Of a stretch of DNA of 64,000 bases, positions 35,152-44,674 are shown one piece after another. The notes under the pieces are model-generated. The model did not search any database. It had not been told where the DNA came from and was given only the letters and a program-made list of their open reading frames with translations. Origin of the DNA: Sphingomonas populi (lineage in GTDB: Bacteria > Pseudomonadota > Alphaproteobacteria > Sphingomonadales > Sphingomonadaceae); assembly GCF_004208535.1 (NCBI RefSeq), contig NZ_SGIS01000010.1, positions 1 through 64,000 on the forward strand, in the 5' to 3' direction. Numbering within the stretch: the first letter of the stretch is position 1; each line of letters starts with the position of its first letter. Made by a program: the position numbers and the translations under genes.

Positions 35152-36021
35152 TCACCCCCGCCAGCGCATCAACCCCTCCTGAGCGCTGCTCGCGACCAGA
35201 CGCCCGTCGCGCGTGAAGATGCGACCGCGCCCCAGCCCGCGCGCATGGCCGGACCAGGGCGAGTCGATCGAATAGAGCAGCCACTCGTCCGCTCGGAACG
35301 GCTCGTGCAGCCACAAAGCATGGTCGAGGCTGGCGCCCTGGACGCGCGGATCGAACAACGTGATCGGGTGCGGTGACCGCGCCGCCGCGATCAGCCCGAG
35401 ATCGGACGCATAGGCGAGCGCGGCGCGGTGCATCGCCGGGTCGTCGCCGATCGTGCCGATCGCGCGCAACCATACGTTGAGCACCGCCGGCCCCGCCTCG
35501 GGCAACGCCCAAAGCGCCGGCTCGACCGGTCGAACTTCGATCGCACGGGTGAAGGCGGGCGGCGGTGACGCCTTGTTCGCGGCCGTTCCGGCGCGAAACT
35601 CAAGTTGGTTCTTCAACCCCTCCGGCCCGGGCACATCGGGCATCGCATCCTGATGGTGCAGCCCGTCCTCGGGAAGCTGGAAGCTCGCCGTCATCGTCAG
35701 GATCGGTACGCCCTTCTGCGTCGCGATCACGCGCCGCGTCGCGAAGCTGCGCCCGTCGAAATCGCGCACCACGCGGAACACGATCGGGTAATCGTCATTG
35801 CCCGGCCGCATGAAATAGGCGTGGAGCGAGTGTGCGATCTTGGGCGCCTCGGTCGAGCGTTGCGCGGCTTGCAGCGCCTGCGCGATCACCTGCCCGCCGA
35901 ACACGCGACCGACCGCACCGGGCAAACGGGGGCCACGGAACAGATCGGTGTCGATCTCCTCGACATCGAGCAAGGTCACGAGCTGGCGGGCGACATCGTC
36001 AGGCTTGGGATCGGTCATCAT
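35152..36021 (-). CDS. tesB: Acyl-CoA thioesterase II
   Basis: A 289-residue TesB-type double hot-dog thioesterase that hydrolyses medium- and long-chain acyl-CoA. Blocks include LPGAVGRVFGGQVIAQALQAA near the N-terminus (TesB normally has GG.VYGGQVLAQA), SLHAYFMRPG, DGRSFATRRVIATQ and, in the second domain, ASLDHALWLHEPFRADEWLLY. The last segment GLGRGRIFTRDGRLVASSAQEGLMR is typical. Two adjacent ATGs (36021, 36018) could start it. Confidence 0.93.
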   Translation of the reverse strand: MMTDPKPDDVARQLVTLLDVEEIDTDLFRGPRLPGAVGRVFGGQVIAQALQAAQRSTEAPKIAHSLHAYFMRPGNDDYPIVFRVVRDFDGRSFATRRVIATQKGVPILTMTASFQLPEDGLHHQDAMPDVPGPEGLKNQLEFRAGTAANKASPPPAFTRAIEVRPVEPALWALPEAGPAVLNVWLRAIGTIGDDPAMHRAALAYASDLGLIAAARSPHPITLFDPRVQGASLDHALWLHEPFRADEWLLYSIDSPWSGHARGLGRGRIFTRDGRLVASSAQEGLMRWRG

Positions 36022-36148
36022 TGGCTTCCACAGTGCGCGTGTCCCTCGTTTGCGCCCGCACCGGCCAAGTCAAGACGATGCGATCCGTTAACACAGTTCC
36101 GCTAGGCTCGCCGCGCCGGAAAGCGGGCCGGAAAGCGGGAGTGTGGCG

Positions 36149-37495
36149 ATGGACATGGCATTAGACGTTGCGGCGCATCCCCACGCGCGGCGGGGCTGGC
36201 TCGGCACGTTCGAGACGGCGCGCTGGGTCGTGCCGGCGATCTTCGCGCTCGCGGTCGGCCTGCGCCTCGCGCTGATGCTGCTGATGCCGCAACAACCGAT
36301 GTCCGACGGATTATGGTATATGGACCGCGCGCAAGAAATGGTGCGCGGTCTGGGCTTTCAGGAACAGGGCCGTCCGACCGCATTCTGGCCGGTCGGCTAC
36401 CCCGCCGCGCTCGCCGCGAGCATGATCGTCGCCGGGCCGTCGCTGCTCGGGCCGATGGCGCTTAACCTCGCCGCCGCCGCTGCGATCGTCGCGTTGATGC
36501 TCCGCTTCGGCGCGTTGCTCGGCATAGGACCGCTCGGGCGTAGGATCGCGGCGTTGCTCTACGCGGTCTACCCCGCGCACATCGCCTACACCGGCCAGAC
36601 CTTCGCGGAAACGCTATCGACCGCGCTGGTGATGGCGGCGTTCGTGGTGATGGTGGCCGGGCGCGCGCGGCTGTGGGCGCTGGCGGGGGCGGGGCTGCTG
36701 TTCGGTGCGGCGACGCTGATGCGCGCGCAGGTGATGTTCTTCCCCATCGGCGCGCTGATCGCGATGGCCTTGTGTTTCAGTGATTTCGGCTGGCGCGGGC
36801 TGCTGCGCGCGGTGCTGCCGGTCCATCTCGCGCTGGCGGCGGTGGTGCTGCCGTGGAGCATCCGCAATACCGTCGAGATGGGCGCTTTCATTCCCGTCTC
36901 CACCAACGGCGGCATCGCGCTCTATTACGGGGCCAACGACCGCGCGACCGGCGACTGGTACGCATGGGAGCGCACGCCGATCTGGGACGCGACCGGCGTC
37001 GGCATCCCGTACCGCGAGCATGTCTACCGTCAGGTCGAACTCGACCAGCGCTTCAAGGCGCTCGCGAAGGACTGGATCGCCCACCATCCGGCACGATGGA
37101 TCGCGCTAGGCGCCCGCAAAGTGCTGTTCGTGTGGCGCAAGGACAGCGACGGGCTGTGGGGCGTGGACGCGAGCTATCCCGGCCTCGGCGCGACCTTCAC
37201 CGCCGCGCAGGTGGTCAACCAGCTCTATTACATCGGCGTGCTGCTGTTCGGCTTCGCGGGGCTCGCGGTCGCGGTGCCGTCACTGTGGCGCGGCGGGCGT
37301 GCGCGCGAGGGCGAGCGGGCGATCCTGCTGCTCGGCTGCATGCCGGCGTTCGTGACGCTCACCGCCTTCGCCTTCACCGGGCAGGTGCGCTACCATTATC
37401 CGGCGATGCCCTTCCTGATCCTCGCCGCCGGCTGGATGATCGCACGGCTGCTGCGGCGGGGTGAGGCGGGCGAACCGCGAGCGGAGCGGATCTGA
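36149..37495 (+). CDS. GT39/ArnT-like membrane glycosyltransferase
   Basis: A protein of about 448 residues with roughly ten to eleven helices. The GT-C feature is an acidic residue in the first periplasmic loop (MSDGLWYMDRAQEMV), followed by WPVGYPAALA and AYTGQTFAETLSTALVMA. Members move mannose or aminoarabinose from polyprenyl-phosphate donors to lipids or proteins; the acceptor cannot be told here. ATG 36149 follows GGGAG; GTG 36143 is an alternative. Confidence 0.8.
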   Translation: MDMALDVAAHPHARRGWLGTFETARWVVPAIFALAVGLRLALMLLMPQQPMSDGLWYMDRAQEMVRGLGFQEQGRPTAFWPVGYPAALAASMIVAGPSLLGPMALNLAAAAAIVALMLRFGALLGIGPLGRRIAALLYAVYPAHIAYTGQTFAETLSTALVMAAFVVMVAGRARLWALAGAGLLFGAATLMRAQVMFFPIGALIAMALCFSDFGWRGLLRAVLPVHLALAAVVLPWSIRNTVEMGAFIPVSTNGGIALYYGANDRATGDWYAWERTPIWDATGVGIPYREHVYRQVELDQRFKALAKDWIAHHPARWIALGARKVLFVWRKDSDGLWGVDASYPGLGATFTAAQVVNQLYYIGVLLFGFAGLAVAVPSLWRGGRAREGERAILLLGCMPAFVTLTAFAFTGQVRYHYPAMPFLILAAGWMIARLLRRGEAGEPRAERI

Positions 37496-37741
37496 GGCGG
37501 ATGGTCGGGAATCGCCCCAAACCCGGTCGCTCAGTCTGTACGTGCACGATCCTGAAACCTGCCGTTCGAGCCATCATCAGATTCCCGTTTTTCCATGTCC
37601 GGCAGGCAATTTCGGGAAAACTCAATCGGGAACAGATTTTGGGAAAGCGGCTCGCTTGGCGACGATGAAACCACTGCCGCACCACGCCTTTCCCGCTGTA
37701 CCTTCCTTTTCGAAAAAGCATCCGTGCCCTAAAGCGTCACC

Positions 37742-38293
37742 ATGAAGATCATGTTCGCCATGCTGTTGGCGTCGGTTGCAGCCGGGGCACAGGTACAGAT
37801 AGCGCAAGCACGGCCCAGCGAGAGTGCAGCAATGAACGACGCCGCAAACGTAATTACCGTGGACCACACGGGCTTCGCCGTATCGTCTCTGGACGAAGCC
37901 ATTCGGTTTTGGACGGGAGCGCTTGGATTCACACTTGAGCGACAATCGGAGATGGGGGGCGACTTCCTGCATCAGGTGACAGGTGTCGACGATCCGGGTG
38001 TGAAAACGGCGATCGTCAGGGCACCAAGCGGTTACGCGGTCGAATTGTTGCAATATTCGAAAGGGCGCCAAAACGGGGTGGTGCCTTCCAGCGCGGGGGC
38101 GATCGGTGCGGCTCACCTGGCTTTGACCGTGAAGGACATTCATGCCGCCATCAGCCGCGTCGAAGCAGCAGGATGGAAGGCCAAGGGTAGTCCGCTGCCA
38201 ATCGCGGGTGGTCCACGGAAGGGGACTTTGGTGGCCTACGTTTCAGGCCCCGATCATATCACGATAGAGCTTATGCAGCCGCCAGCCCAGTAA
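37742..38293 (+). CDS. Exported VOC-superfamily (glyoxalase-like) protein
   Basis: A 183-residue protein with a predicted signal peptide (MKIMFAMLLASVAAGAQVQ) and one VOC domain pair of beta-alpha-beta units: VDHTGFAVSSLDEAIRFWTGALGF and AAHLALTVKDIHAAISRVEAAGW. His42, Glu in YAVELLQYS and His102-type positions could bind a metal. Periplasmic VOC proteins of this sort are uncharacterised. Its base composition is more AT-rich than its neighbours, suggesting recent acquisition. Confidence 0.8.
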   Translation: MKIMFAMLLASVAAGAQVQIAQARPSESAAMNDAANVITVDHTGFAVSSLDEAIRFWTGALGFTLERQSEMGGDFLHQVTGVDDPGVKTAIVRAPSGYAVELLQYSKGRQNGVVPSSAGAIGAAHLALTVKDIHAAISRVEAAGWKAKGSPLPIAGGPRKGTLVAYVSGPDHITIELMQPPAQ

Positions 38294-38633
38294 TGGGTCT
38301 GCGGGAGCTTTCCCGTTTCACCATCCTTTTCGGGAACGGCAGCTATCGCTAACGGCCTCCTGAAAGCTGCCTGTCCGTTCCCCACCAATTTTCGTCGTCC
38401 AATAAGCGTTGCTGTCGGACCTGTCCTACAGACGCGGCTTCGACCATACTCCCGGCCACGCTCTTTGACTGTGTCAGCGCCAACCGTAATGGTCCACCTT
38501 CGCGGCGCGCGGCGGGTGTGCCCGGCCGTCGGACACGCCCAAAAGTGACACCCCCGCACGGTGCGTTCAGTGGACAACCTTTGCGACGTTTCGCCGTTCG
38601 CACCGCACTCGCCACGATCGATCCGAACCTCCA
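38294..38633. other. 340-bp gap holding copy 1 of a ~200-bp intergenic element
   Basis: No gene is supported. Bases 38382-38584 match 41083-41284 in the same orientation. The rest is short CGGGAA/TTCCCG-containing sequence next to the VOC gene. Confidence 0.65.
38382..38584 (-). repeat. Post-gene element, copy 1 (~203 bp)
   Basis: Shares long blocks with 41083-41284, for example GTGACACCCCCGCACGGTGC versus GTGACACTCCCCCACGGTGC, plus ACCTGTCCTAC and CATACTCCCGG. It begins 50 bases after the stop of the FAD oxidoreductase gene, on the transcript strand. The best-conserved part could read as a short peptide (KGCP..AP.G.VTFGR), but this may only reflect DNA similarity. Confidence 0.75.
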
Positions 38634-40256
38634 CTATCCCGCCACGATCCGCGCCGCGACCGCTTCCGCCACCTTGATCCCGTCGATCGCCGCCGACAGA
38701 ATCCCGCCCGCATAGCCAGCGCCTTCCCCGGCCGGAAACAGCCCGTCGCAATTGAGGCTCTGGAAATCCGCCCCGCGCGTAATTCGGATCGGCGAGGAGG
38801 TGCGCGTCTCGACCCCGGTCATCACCGCATCGGGATCGTCGTAGCGCGCGATCTGCCGGCCGAACACCGGCAGCGCCTCGCGGATCGCCTCGATCGCATA
38901 GTCGGGCAGACATTGAGCAAGGTCGGTCGGCGTCACGCCGGGCTGGTACGAGGGCGTGACCGCCCCAAGCGCGGTGGAGGGCCGCTGCGCGAGGAAATCC
39001 CCGACCCGCTGCCCCGGCGCGTGATAGGAGGAGCCACCCGTGACATAGGCCAGCGACTCCCAATGCCGCTGGAACGCGATCCCCGCGAGCGGTCCGCCCG
39101 GATAATCCCGCGCCGGATCGATCGCGACGACGAGGCCCGAATTGGCGTTGAACTCGGCGCGCGAATATTGGCTCATGCCGTTGGTGACGACGCGGCCCTC
39201 TTCGGAGGTCGCCGCCACCACGCGCCCGCCGGGGCACATGCAGAAGCTGTAGACGGTGCGCCCGTTCGCGCAGTGGTGCGACAGGCTGTACGCCGCCGGA
39301 CCGAGATCGGGATGCCCCGCGCAGGCGCCGAAGCGGGCGCGGTCGATCCAGCCTTGCGGATGCTCGATCCGCACGCCGATCGAGAACGGCTTGGCCTCGA
39401 TATGCACGCCGCGCGCGTGGAGCATCTCGAACGTCGGCCGCGCGCTGTGGCCGACCGCGAGCACGACATGGTCGGCCTCCAGAAAGCCGCCGTCGTGCAG
39501 GTGCAGCCCGCGCACGCGACGGTGGCCGTCGGCGATGCGCTCCAGTTCCAGATCGTCGACGCGCGTCTGCCAGCGATACTCGCCGCCGAGCGACTCGATC
39601 TGCGCACGCATCGATTCGACCATCGAGACCAGCCGGAACGTGCCGATATGCGGATGCGCTTCCCACAGGATGTCGTCGGGTGCGCCGGCGCGGACGAATT
39701 CCTCCAGCACCTTGCGCCCGAGGAAGCGCGGGTCCTTCACCCGGCAATAGAGCTTGCCGTCGGAGAAGGTGCCGGCACCACCCTCGCCGAACTGGACGTT
39801 CGAATCGGGGTCGAGCACGCCGCGCCGCCACAGCCCCCAGGTATCCTTGGTCCGCTCGCGCACCGCCTTGCCGCGATCGAGGATGATCGGGCGAAACCCC
39901 ATCTGCGCGAGGATCAGCCCCGCGAACAATCCGCACGGCCCCGCGCCGATCACCACCGGCCGCTTGGCGCTCCAGCCGGCGGGTACGGTGACGGGCGGGC
40001 GGTAGGTCATGTCGGGGGTGGGGCGGACATCCTTGTCGCCGGAGAGACGCGCCAGCACGTCGCTCTCGTCGGCGAGATCGACATCGAACGTATAGACGAG
40101 CTGCACGGCATTGCGCCGCCGCGCATCGTTGCCGCGCCGGTAGAGCGTGTACCCGCGCAGATCGGCGGGCGCGATGCCAAGCCGCGCGCAGATCGCGGGC
40201 GCGATCGCCTCAGGGGGATGATCGAGCGGGAGGTAGAGACCGGAAAGACGGAGCAT
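38634..40256 (-). CDS. FAD-dependent oxidoreductase, uncharacterised dehydrogenase family
   Basis: A 540-residue flavoprotein. The FAD dinucleotide-binding motif is VVIGAGPCGLFAGLILAQMG near residue 100, unusually late because of a ~95-residue N-terminal ACT/ferredoxin-like domain typical of this family. GEGGAGTFSDGKLYCRVKD is a family signature; VVLAVGHSARPTFEML and the C-terminal LFPAGEGAGYAGGILSAAIDG close the FAD site. Function of the family is not established. Confidence 0.88.
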   Translation of the reverse strand: MLRLSGLYLPLDHPPEAIAPAICARLGIAPADLRGYTLYRRGNDARRRNAVQLVYTFDVDLADESDVLARLSGDKDVRPTPDMTYRPPVTVPAGWSAKRPVVIGAGPCGLFAGLILAQMGFRPIILDRGKAVRERTKDTWGLWRRGVLDPDSNVQFGEGGAGTFSDGKLYCRVKDPRFLGRKVLEEFVRAGAPDDILWEAHPHIGTFRLVSMVESMRAQIESLGGEYRWQTRVDDLELERIADGHRRVRGLHLHDGGFLEADHVVLAVGHSARPTFEMLHARGVHIEAKPFSIGVRIEHPQGWIDRARFGACAGHPDLGPAAYSLSHHCANGRTVYSFCMCPGGRVVAATSEEGRVVTNGMSQYSRAEFNANSGLVVAIDPARDYPGGPLAGIAFQRHWESLAYVTGGSSYHAPGQRVGDFLAQRPSTALGAVTPSYQPGVTPTDLAQCLPDYAIEAIREALPVFGRQIARYDDPDAVMTGVETRTSSPIRITRGADFQSLNCDGLFPAGEGAGYAGGILSAAIDGIKVAEAVAARIVAG

Positions 40257-40337
40257 CGCCGGGCCTGTACAGCGTCAGGGGCGATGCGCCAAATGGCGCG
40301 GGTGGTTGTCGCCAGAACGCGACCTTCGGCGAGCTTC

Positions 40338-40850
40338 TTAAATCAACGTCGCGTTGGTCCCGGCAGCTACCAGCGGAGCGATACCAGCATAGAAGAACGG
40401 AATGCTGTCCTCCGGCCCATTCACCGCGCGACCCCGCACCTTGGACATGACGCAGACTCCGACTTCGGCAGTGCCCTCGCCAATGACGAGTATGAAAGGG
40501 TTCTCCTCATCCCCGCGCAGATATCGCCCGCCGAACGCGCGACGTGCTACTTCGAAGATATAGGCTGATGTCAGAAAGTGAAGATCGTCTGGAAGCGGCG
40601 CTTGTTGGCGATAGAAGTCGTCCAGCACCTGATCGACGAGTTCTAGGGACGCTTCGCTATAGTCGAGCTTGCTCCCGTCAATGGGCGAGCCTTCAGGTGA
40701 AAACGCCTCTATGAAGTCAGTCGCCTGCCATTCCATCCCTTCCGCAATGCTCGCCGGCATACCCTTCGATATATCGGACGGCTGCCCCTGCGAGACGGTT
40801 TCGGACGTATCGTTCTTTGCGCCGAACAGTTTCCTGAAAATCCCGACCAT
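40338..40850 (-). CDS. Hypothetical protein, 170 residues
   Basis: Not recognised with confidence. The N-terminus is basic then Ser/Gln-rich (MVGIFRKLFGAKNDTSE). The middle has a helical segment LDYSEASLELVDQVLDDFY and then SAYIFEVARRAFGGRYLRGDE, which faintly recalls DUF3806-like proteins with a YxxEVxRRxxGG pattern. The end is hydrophobic. There is no signal peptide. It sits between the FAD oxidoreductase gene and a ~460-bp repeat-bearing gap and is AT-richer than its neighbours. Confidence 0.65.
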   Translation of the reverse strand: MVGIFRKLFGAKNDTSETVSQGQPSDISKGMPASIAEGMEWQATDFIEAFSPEGSPIDGSKLDYSEASLELVDQVLDDFYRQQAPLPDDLHFLTSAYIFEVARRAFGGRYLRGDEENPFILVIGEGTAEVGVCVMSKVRGRAVNGPEDSIPFFYAGIAPLVAAGTNATLI

Positions 40851-41308
40851 TGCTTCGTTCTCTGCTTGGTTGATGCCCGATCGGTTACTCGACCTGCGGA
40901 AAAGCGACCGTCATCACTCTGGCGTCAAAAGCGGAACATTGCAAATTCACCATGTCGCGACGCCATCAATCGCCCACAATCCGACCTTTCGCCTTGGAAA
41001 CACCGATCCGATAGCCGGACGTAGGCCGACCGGAGTGGCAGTAATGATCGGTGATGTATGGGTCTGGTGGCCGAGGTGCTCACCACCAATACTGGCCATC
41101 CAACCAGCGCCGCTGTCAAACCTGTCCTACACGCACCGCAGCCGCCATACTCCCGGTCCGCTCTTCGACAGTGCCACGCTATCTGTAACACGTTCCCATT
41201 CGCCGCGCGCGGGAGGCGTACCCGCCCGTCCGCCACGCCCGAAAGTGACACTCCCCCACGGTGCCTCCCGTGGGCAACCTTTGCCATAATACGCGGCCGC
41301 CAACCGCC
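40851..41308. other. 458-bp gap holding copy 2 of the ~200-bp intergenic element
   Basis: No supported gene. The right half is the repeat copy at 41083-41284. The left part should carry the promoter of the hypothetical gene reading left; I see no clear boxes. Confidence 0.6.
41083..41284 (-). repeat. Post-gene element, copy 2 (~202 bp)
   Basis: Partner of 38382-38584, same orientation and nearly equal length. It starts 25 bases after the stop of the ClC channel gene on the transcript strand, as copy 1 does after the oxidoreductase gene. The shared placement points to a 3'-UTR element or terminator-like repeat. Confidence 0.75.
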
Positions 41309-43057
41309 TCACCGCTCCCCGAACAGCTCGCGCTGCGCCTTCTCCAGCTCCTCGGCGTAGCGCCGCCGGACATAGGTCTCGGACAGCACGCCGAGCACGG
41401 TCCGGTCCGTCGCCAGCACCGCCAGTTCGTCGGCGCCGGTCGCGTCGAACGCGGTCATCACCTGTTTGATGTCCATGTCGGGCTTGATCGCCGCCTCGGT
41501 ATTGACCGCCACGCTCGCCACCGACGCGGCCGGATCGAGCGTCTCGGCGAAGGCGTCGCTCGTCCGTACGATGCCCGCGTATTGCGCGTCCGCGTCGATC
41601 AGCACGACGCGGCTCGCCGAGCCGAGCGGATAGCGGCGGCGGAACTCGGCGATCGTCGTCTCCGCCGGCGTCTCGCGCGTCTCGCGGCGCATCATCCGCC
41701 CGGCGGTGAGCGTCTTGACCCAGCCGACGTCGCGCGCGCTCTTGATCGTCTCGCCACGCAAATGCAGCCGCCACGTCGAGAAGGAATAGCCGAACAGCTC
41801 GCGCACGATCGTCGAGGAGACCAGCGAGGCGGCGATGGCGGCGCCGGTCAGCCCGAAATCGTGAGTCGCTTCCAGCACCAGCATCGCCATCGTCATCGGC
41901 CCGCCGATCACCGCGACGCCGAGCGCGGCCATGCCGACGATCGCGGCGTTGTGCGGATCGACGATCTGGAACCCGGCCACCGCCGTCAGCCCGGCCGCGA
42001 ACAGGGTCCCAGCCAGCGTGCCGAGGAACAGCGAGGCGAAGAACAGCCCGCCGCGAAAGCCGAAGCCGAGCGACACGATCGACGCCAGCGACTTCGCCAC
42101 GAAGATCACCGCGATGAAGGCGAGCGGCGTGCCCGCCACCAGATCATTGTGAAGCGCGCCATGCCCCGAGGACAGCACCTGCGGCGAGATCAGCGCGATC
42201 GGCACCAGCAGCGCACCGCCGATCGCCGGCCGCGCCCAGTCGGGGATGCGCGACCGTCGTACGCCGTGTTCGAGCAGCGCGACCGCACGCATCAGCACGA
42301 TCCCGAACGCGGCGCAGGCGGCGCCCAGCCCGGCATAGGCAAGGTAATGATGCGTCTCGGTGACTGCGCCCGAGGCGGTCTCGACGACATAGGGATGCGC
42401 GCCGAGCGTCTGGGAGATGAGCACCGCCGACAGCGCGGCCGCGGCGACCGGCGCGATTGCGGAGGGCGTATACGCGCCGATCACGATCTCGAACGCGTAG
42501 AAGGCGCCGGCAAGCGGCGCACCGAACGCGGCGGCGATTGCCGCGCCCGCGCCCGCGCCGACGAGGTTGCGCAGATCGGGCCGGCGCAGGTTGAGCAGCC
42601 CGCCGGTGAACGAGGCGACCGCGCCGCCGAGCTGCGCATAGGCCGCCTCTAGCCCGACCGACGCGCCGAACCCGTTGGACAGGATCGTCTGCCCCGAAAT
42701 CACCAGACTGTCGCCGATCCTCATCCGCCCGCCGTGCAAAGCGTTCGCCTCAACCGTATCGACCAGGCCGCGCTTGCGGGCGCGCGTCGCCAGCGTGAAG
42801 AGTCCCAGCGCCACGCCGCCGATCGGCAGCACCAGCAAGGCGGCAAGCGACAGTTCCGGCTGCGCGCTCAGCCGTGAGGTGCCGGGCAGCGCGAAGAACC
42901 AGTGTTGCAGCGTCCGCGCCAGCGCGCCCTGCGCGACGCTGAGCGCGCCCGCCGCGCCGCCGATGCCGATCGCGAGCAGGATGAACGCTGCCTCGCTCGC
43001 GCGCAGCCGGCGCCGCAGCCAGTTCACGGGCCGGACGAGACGAAGTCGCGGCGACAT
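41309..43057 (-). CDS. ClC-family chloride channel/antiporter with CBS domains
   Basis: A 582-residue ClC protein with two C-terminal CBS-like domains (about residues 450-575). The ion-path motifs deviate from the textbook GSGIP and GREGP: the second reads GASVGLEAAYAQLGG, keeping a glutamate that could gate, and the third reads GGLFFASLFLGTLAG. Such variant ClCs are known in alphaproteobacteria. Selectivity and coupling cannot be deduced. It is divergent from the AI-2E transporter gene. Confidence 0.9.
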   Translation of the reverse strand: MSPRLRLVRPVNWLRRRLRASEAAFILLAIGIGGAAGALSVAQGALARTLQHWFFALPGTSRLSAQPELSLAALLVLPIGGVALGLFTLATRARKRGLVDTVEANALHGGRMRIGDSLVISGQTILSNGFGASVGLEAAYAQLGGAVASFTGGLLNLRRPDLRNLVGAGAGAAIAAAFGAPLAGAFYAFEIVIGAYTPSAIAPVAAAALSAVLISQTLGAHPYVVETASGAVTETHHYLAYAGLGAACAAFGIVLMRAVALLEHGVRRSRIPDWARPAIGGALLVPIALISPQVLSSGHGALHNDLVAGTPLAFIAVIFVAKSLASIVSLGFGFRGGLFFASLFLGTLAGTLFAAGLTAVAGFQIVDPHNAAIVGMAALGVAVIGGPMTMAMLVLEATHDFGLTGAAIAASLVSSTIVRELFGYSFSTWRLHLRGETIKSARDVGWVKTLTAGRMMRRETRETPAETTIAEFRRRYPLGSASRVVLIDADAQYAGIVRTSDAFAETLDPAASVASVAVNTEAAIKPDMDIKQVMTAFDATGADELAVLATDRTVLGVLSETYVRRRYAEELEKAQRELFGER

Positions 43058-43172
43058 CGTTCAGCGCTTGCGCGGAGTACGGGGCGGGACGGGCATTTCG
43101 CTCCGTAGCGCCGATTGCATGAAGGGGGAATGCCGCTAGGGTTTGCTGCGAGTTGCGTAGGAGCGGGCGGGC

Positions 43173-44420
43173 GTGAACGAAACCAGCGTAGACATACGGG
43201 ATGACGAAGCCCGCCTCGCTCCGCCGACGGTCGGCCCGTTTCCGCGCATCCCCGCTGCGGCCGATCCCGAAGAGATGATGCTGGTGCTGGCGATGCGGCG
43301 CGACCGCATCCTCGCCACGCTGACCCTGTTCGCGGGCATCGGCCTCGCGCTTGCCACCCCGTTCGCGCTCAAGGCGGGGGCGGAGTTCTTCCTGCCGACC
43401 ACGGCGGCTTTGGTGATCGCGATCGCGATGGTGCCGATTCTCGAATGGTTCGAACGGCATCGCATCCCGTCGGCGCTGGCGGCGCTGGTCTGCATCCTGA
43501 TGTTCCTGCTCGCCGCCAACATCGCGCTCGCCGCGATCGTGGTGCCGGCGGTGGAGTTCTTCCGCAAGCTGCCCGAGCGGATCGACCGAATCCAGATGAA
43601 CATCGCGCCGCTGATCGATCTCTATTCGAGCCTCGAGCGCTACCTCAACCGCGCGGTGCGGCATCTCGCCGCGACGGGTCCGATCAAGACGCCGCAGACC
43701 ACCGCCGTATCGCCACCGAGTTCGATCCTCGAACTCGCCGCCACCTCGGCGCCGGGCGCGATCGTGCAGGTGTTCTTCGGCATCCTCGTGATCTATTTCT
43801 TCCTCGCCGGCTGGACGCGGCTCAGGCGGCGCACGATCACCAGCCGCTCCAGCTTCGGCGGCGCGATGGCGACCGCGCGGGTGATCCAGCATGTCGTCGA
43901 CGATACCGCCGCCTACCTGGGCACGATCACCGTCATCAACCTCGCGCTCGGGCTGCTCGTCTCGGGCGTGCTGTGGACGATGGGGATGCCGTATCCGCTG
44001 ATGTGGGGCGGTATCGTCGCGTTGCTCAACTACGTGCCGTATTTCGGGCCGATCGCGGCTGCGCTGCTGCTCGGGCTGGGCGGGCTGATGACCTTCCGCG
44101 ACATTTGGGCGGCGCTGTTCCCGGCGTTCCTGATGATCGGCTGCCATCTCGTCGAGGCCAACGCCATCACACCGCTGATCGTCGGACGGCGGCTGACCAT
44201 CAACCCGATTCTGATTCTCATCTCGATCAGCTTCTGGAGCTGGGTGTGGGGCACGCCCGGCGCGCTGCTGGCGGTGCCGTTGCTCATCATCCTGCAAACT
44301 GTGCTGGGTGCGGTCGGCAAGCCAGATATCGCCGGTTTCCTGTTCGAACACGGCGCGATGGCCAAGGGTTCGCCGCCAAAAAATGGCGAGGCTGAAGAAA
44401 GTCGTGGCGAAGTCGGTTGA
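43173..44420 (+). CDS. AI-2E family transporter (PerM/YdiK-like)
   Basis: A 415-residue membrane protein with about eight helices and the AI-2E_transport core: GVLWTMGMPYPLMWGGIVALLNYVPYFGPIAA order near residues 265-300, with the conserved YFGP. EANAITPLIVGRRLTINP follows. Members export small molecules or act as Na+/H+ antiporters; few are tested. The start is GTG at 43173 after AGGAG at a rather long spacing. Confidence 0.88.
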   Translation: MNETSVDIRDDEARLAPPTVGPFPRIPAAADPEEMMLVLAMRRDRILATLTLFAGIGLALATPFALKAGAEFFLPTTAALVIAIAMVPILEWFERHRIPSALAALVCILMFLLAANIALAAIVVPAVEFFRKLPERIDRIQMNIAPLIDLYSSLERYLNRAVRHLAATGPIKTPQTTAVSPPSSILELAATSAPGAIVQVFFGILVIYFFLAGWTRLRRRTITSRSSFGGAMATARVIQHVVDDTAAYLGTITVINLALGLLVSGVLWTMGMPYPLMWGGIVALLNYVPYFGPIAAALLLGLGGLMTFRDIWAALFPAFLMIGCHLVEANAITPLIVGRRLTINPILILISISFWSWVWGTPGALLAVPLLIILQTVLGAVGKPDIAGFLFEHGAMAKGSPPKNGEAEESRGEVG

Positions 44421-44465
44421 CAGCCTCGCACCCCTGACCTAGTTGGCGCGCCTCACGCTTTCCAA

Positions 44466-44542
<77 letters not shown>

Positions 44543-44592
44543 CCCTTTCAAAAAGGGTTGGCGGATCAAGCGGTTGAGACTTTCATATTTCC

Positions 44593-44671
44593 CCGTTCAT
44601 GCCGAGCTAAGTCGAGGCGCCGAGGTTTGCGCACCGGCATTGTCGCTCGACTTCGCTGGGGACGAACCGTT
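44593..44671. repeat. Palindromic repeat, GAGCGAAGTCGAGG family, degenerate copy
   Basis: A left arm GCCGAGCTAAGTCGAGG and a right arm TCGCTCGACTTCGCTGGGGACGAAC type are separated by ~35 bases. It lies between tRNA-Asp and the end of the DUF2842 gene. Confidence 0.65.
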
Positions 44672-44674
44672 GGT

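Noticed and set aside
38349..38615. An 88-codon minus-strand frame inside the ~200-bp repeat
   Set aside because: Similarity to copy 2 breaks frame outside a ~28-residue stretch, so a repeat element is a better explanation than a gene.
42750..44351. A 533-codon minus-strand frame antisense to the AI-2E transporter
   Set aside because: Composition is charged and repetitive (His/Arg/Asp/Glu), as in other antisense shadows here.
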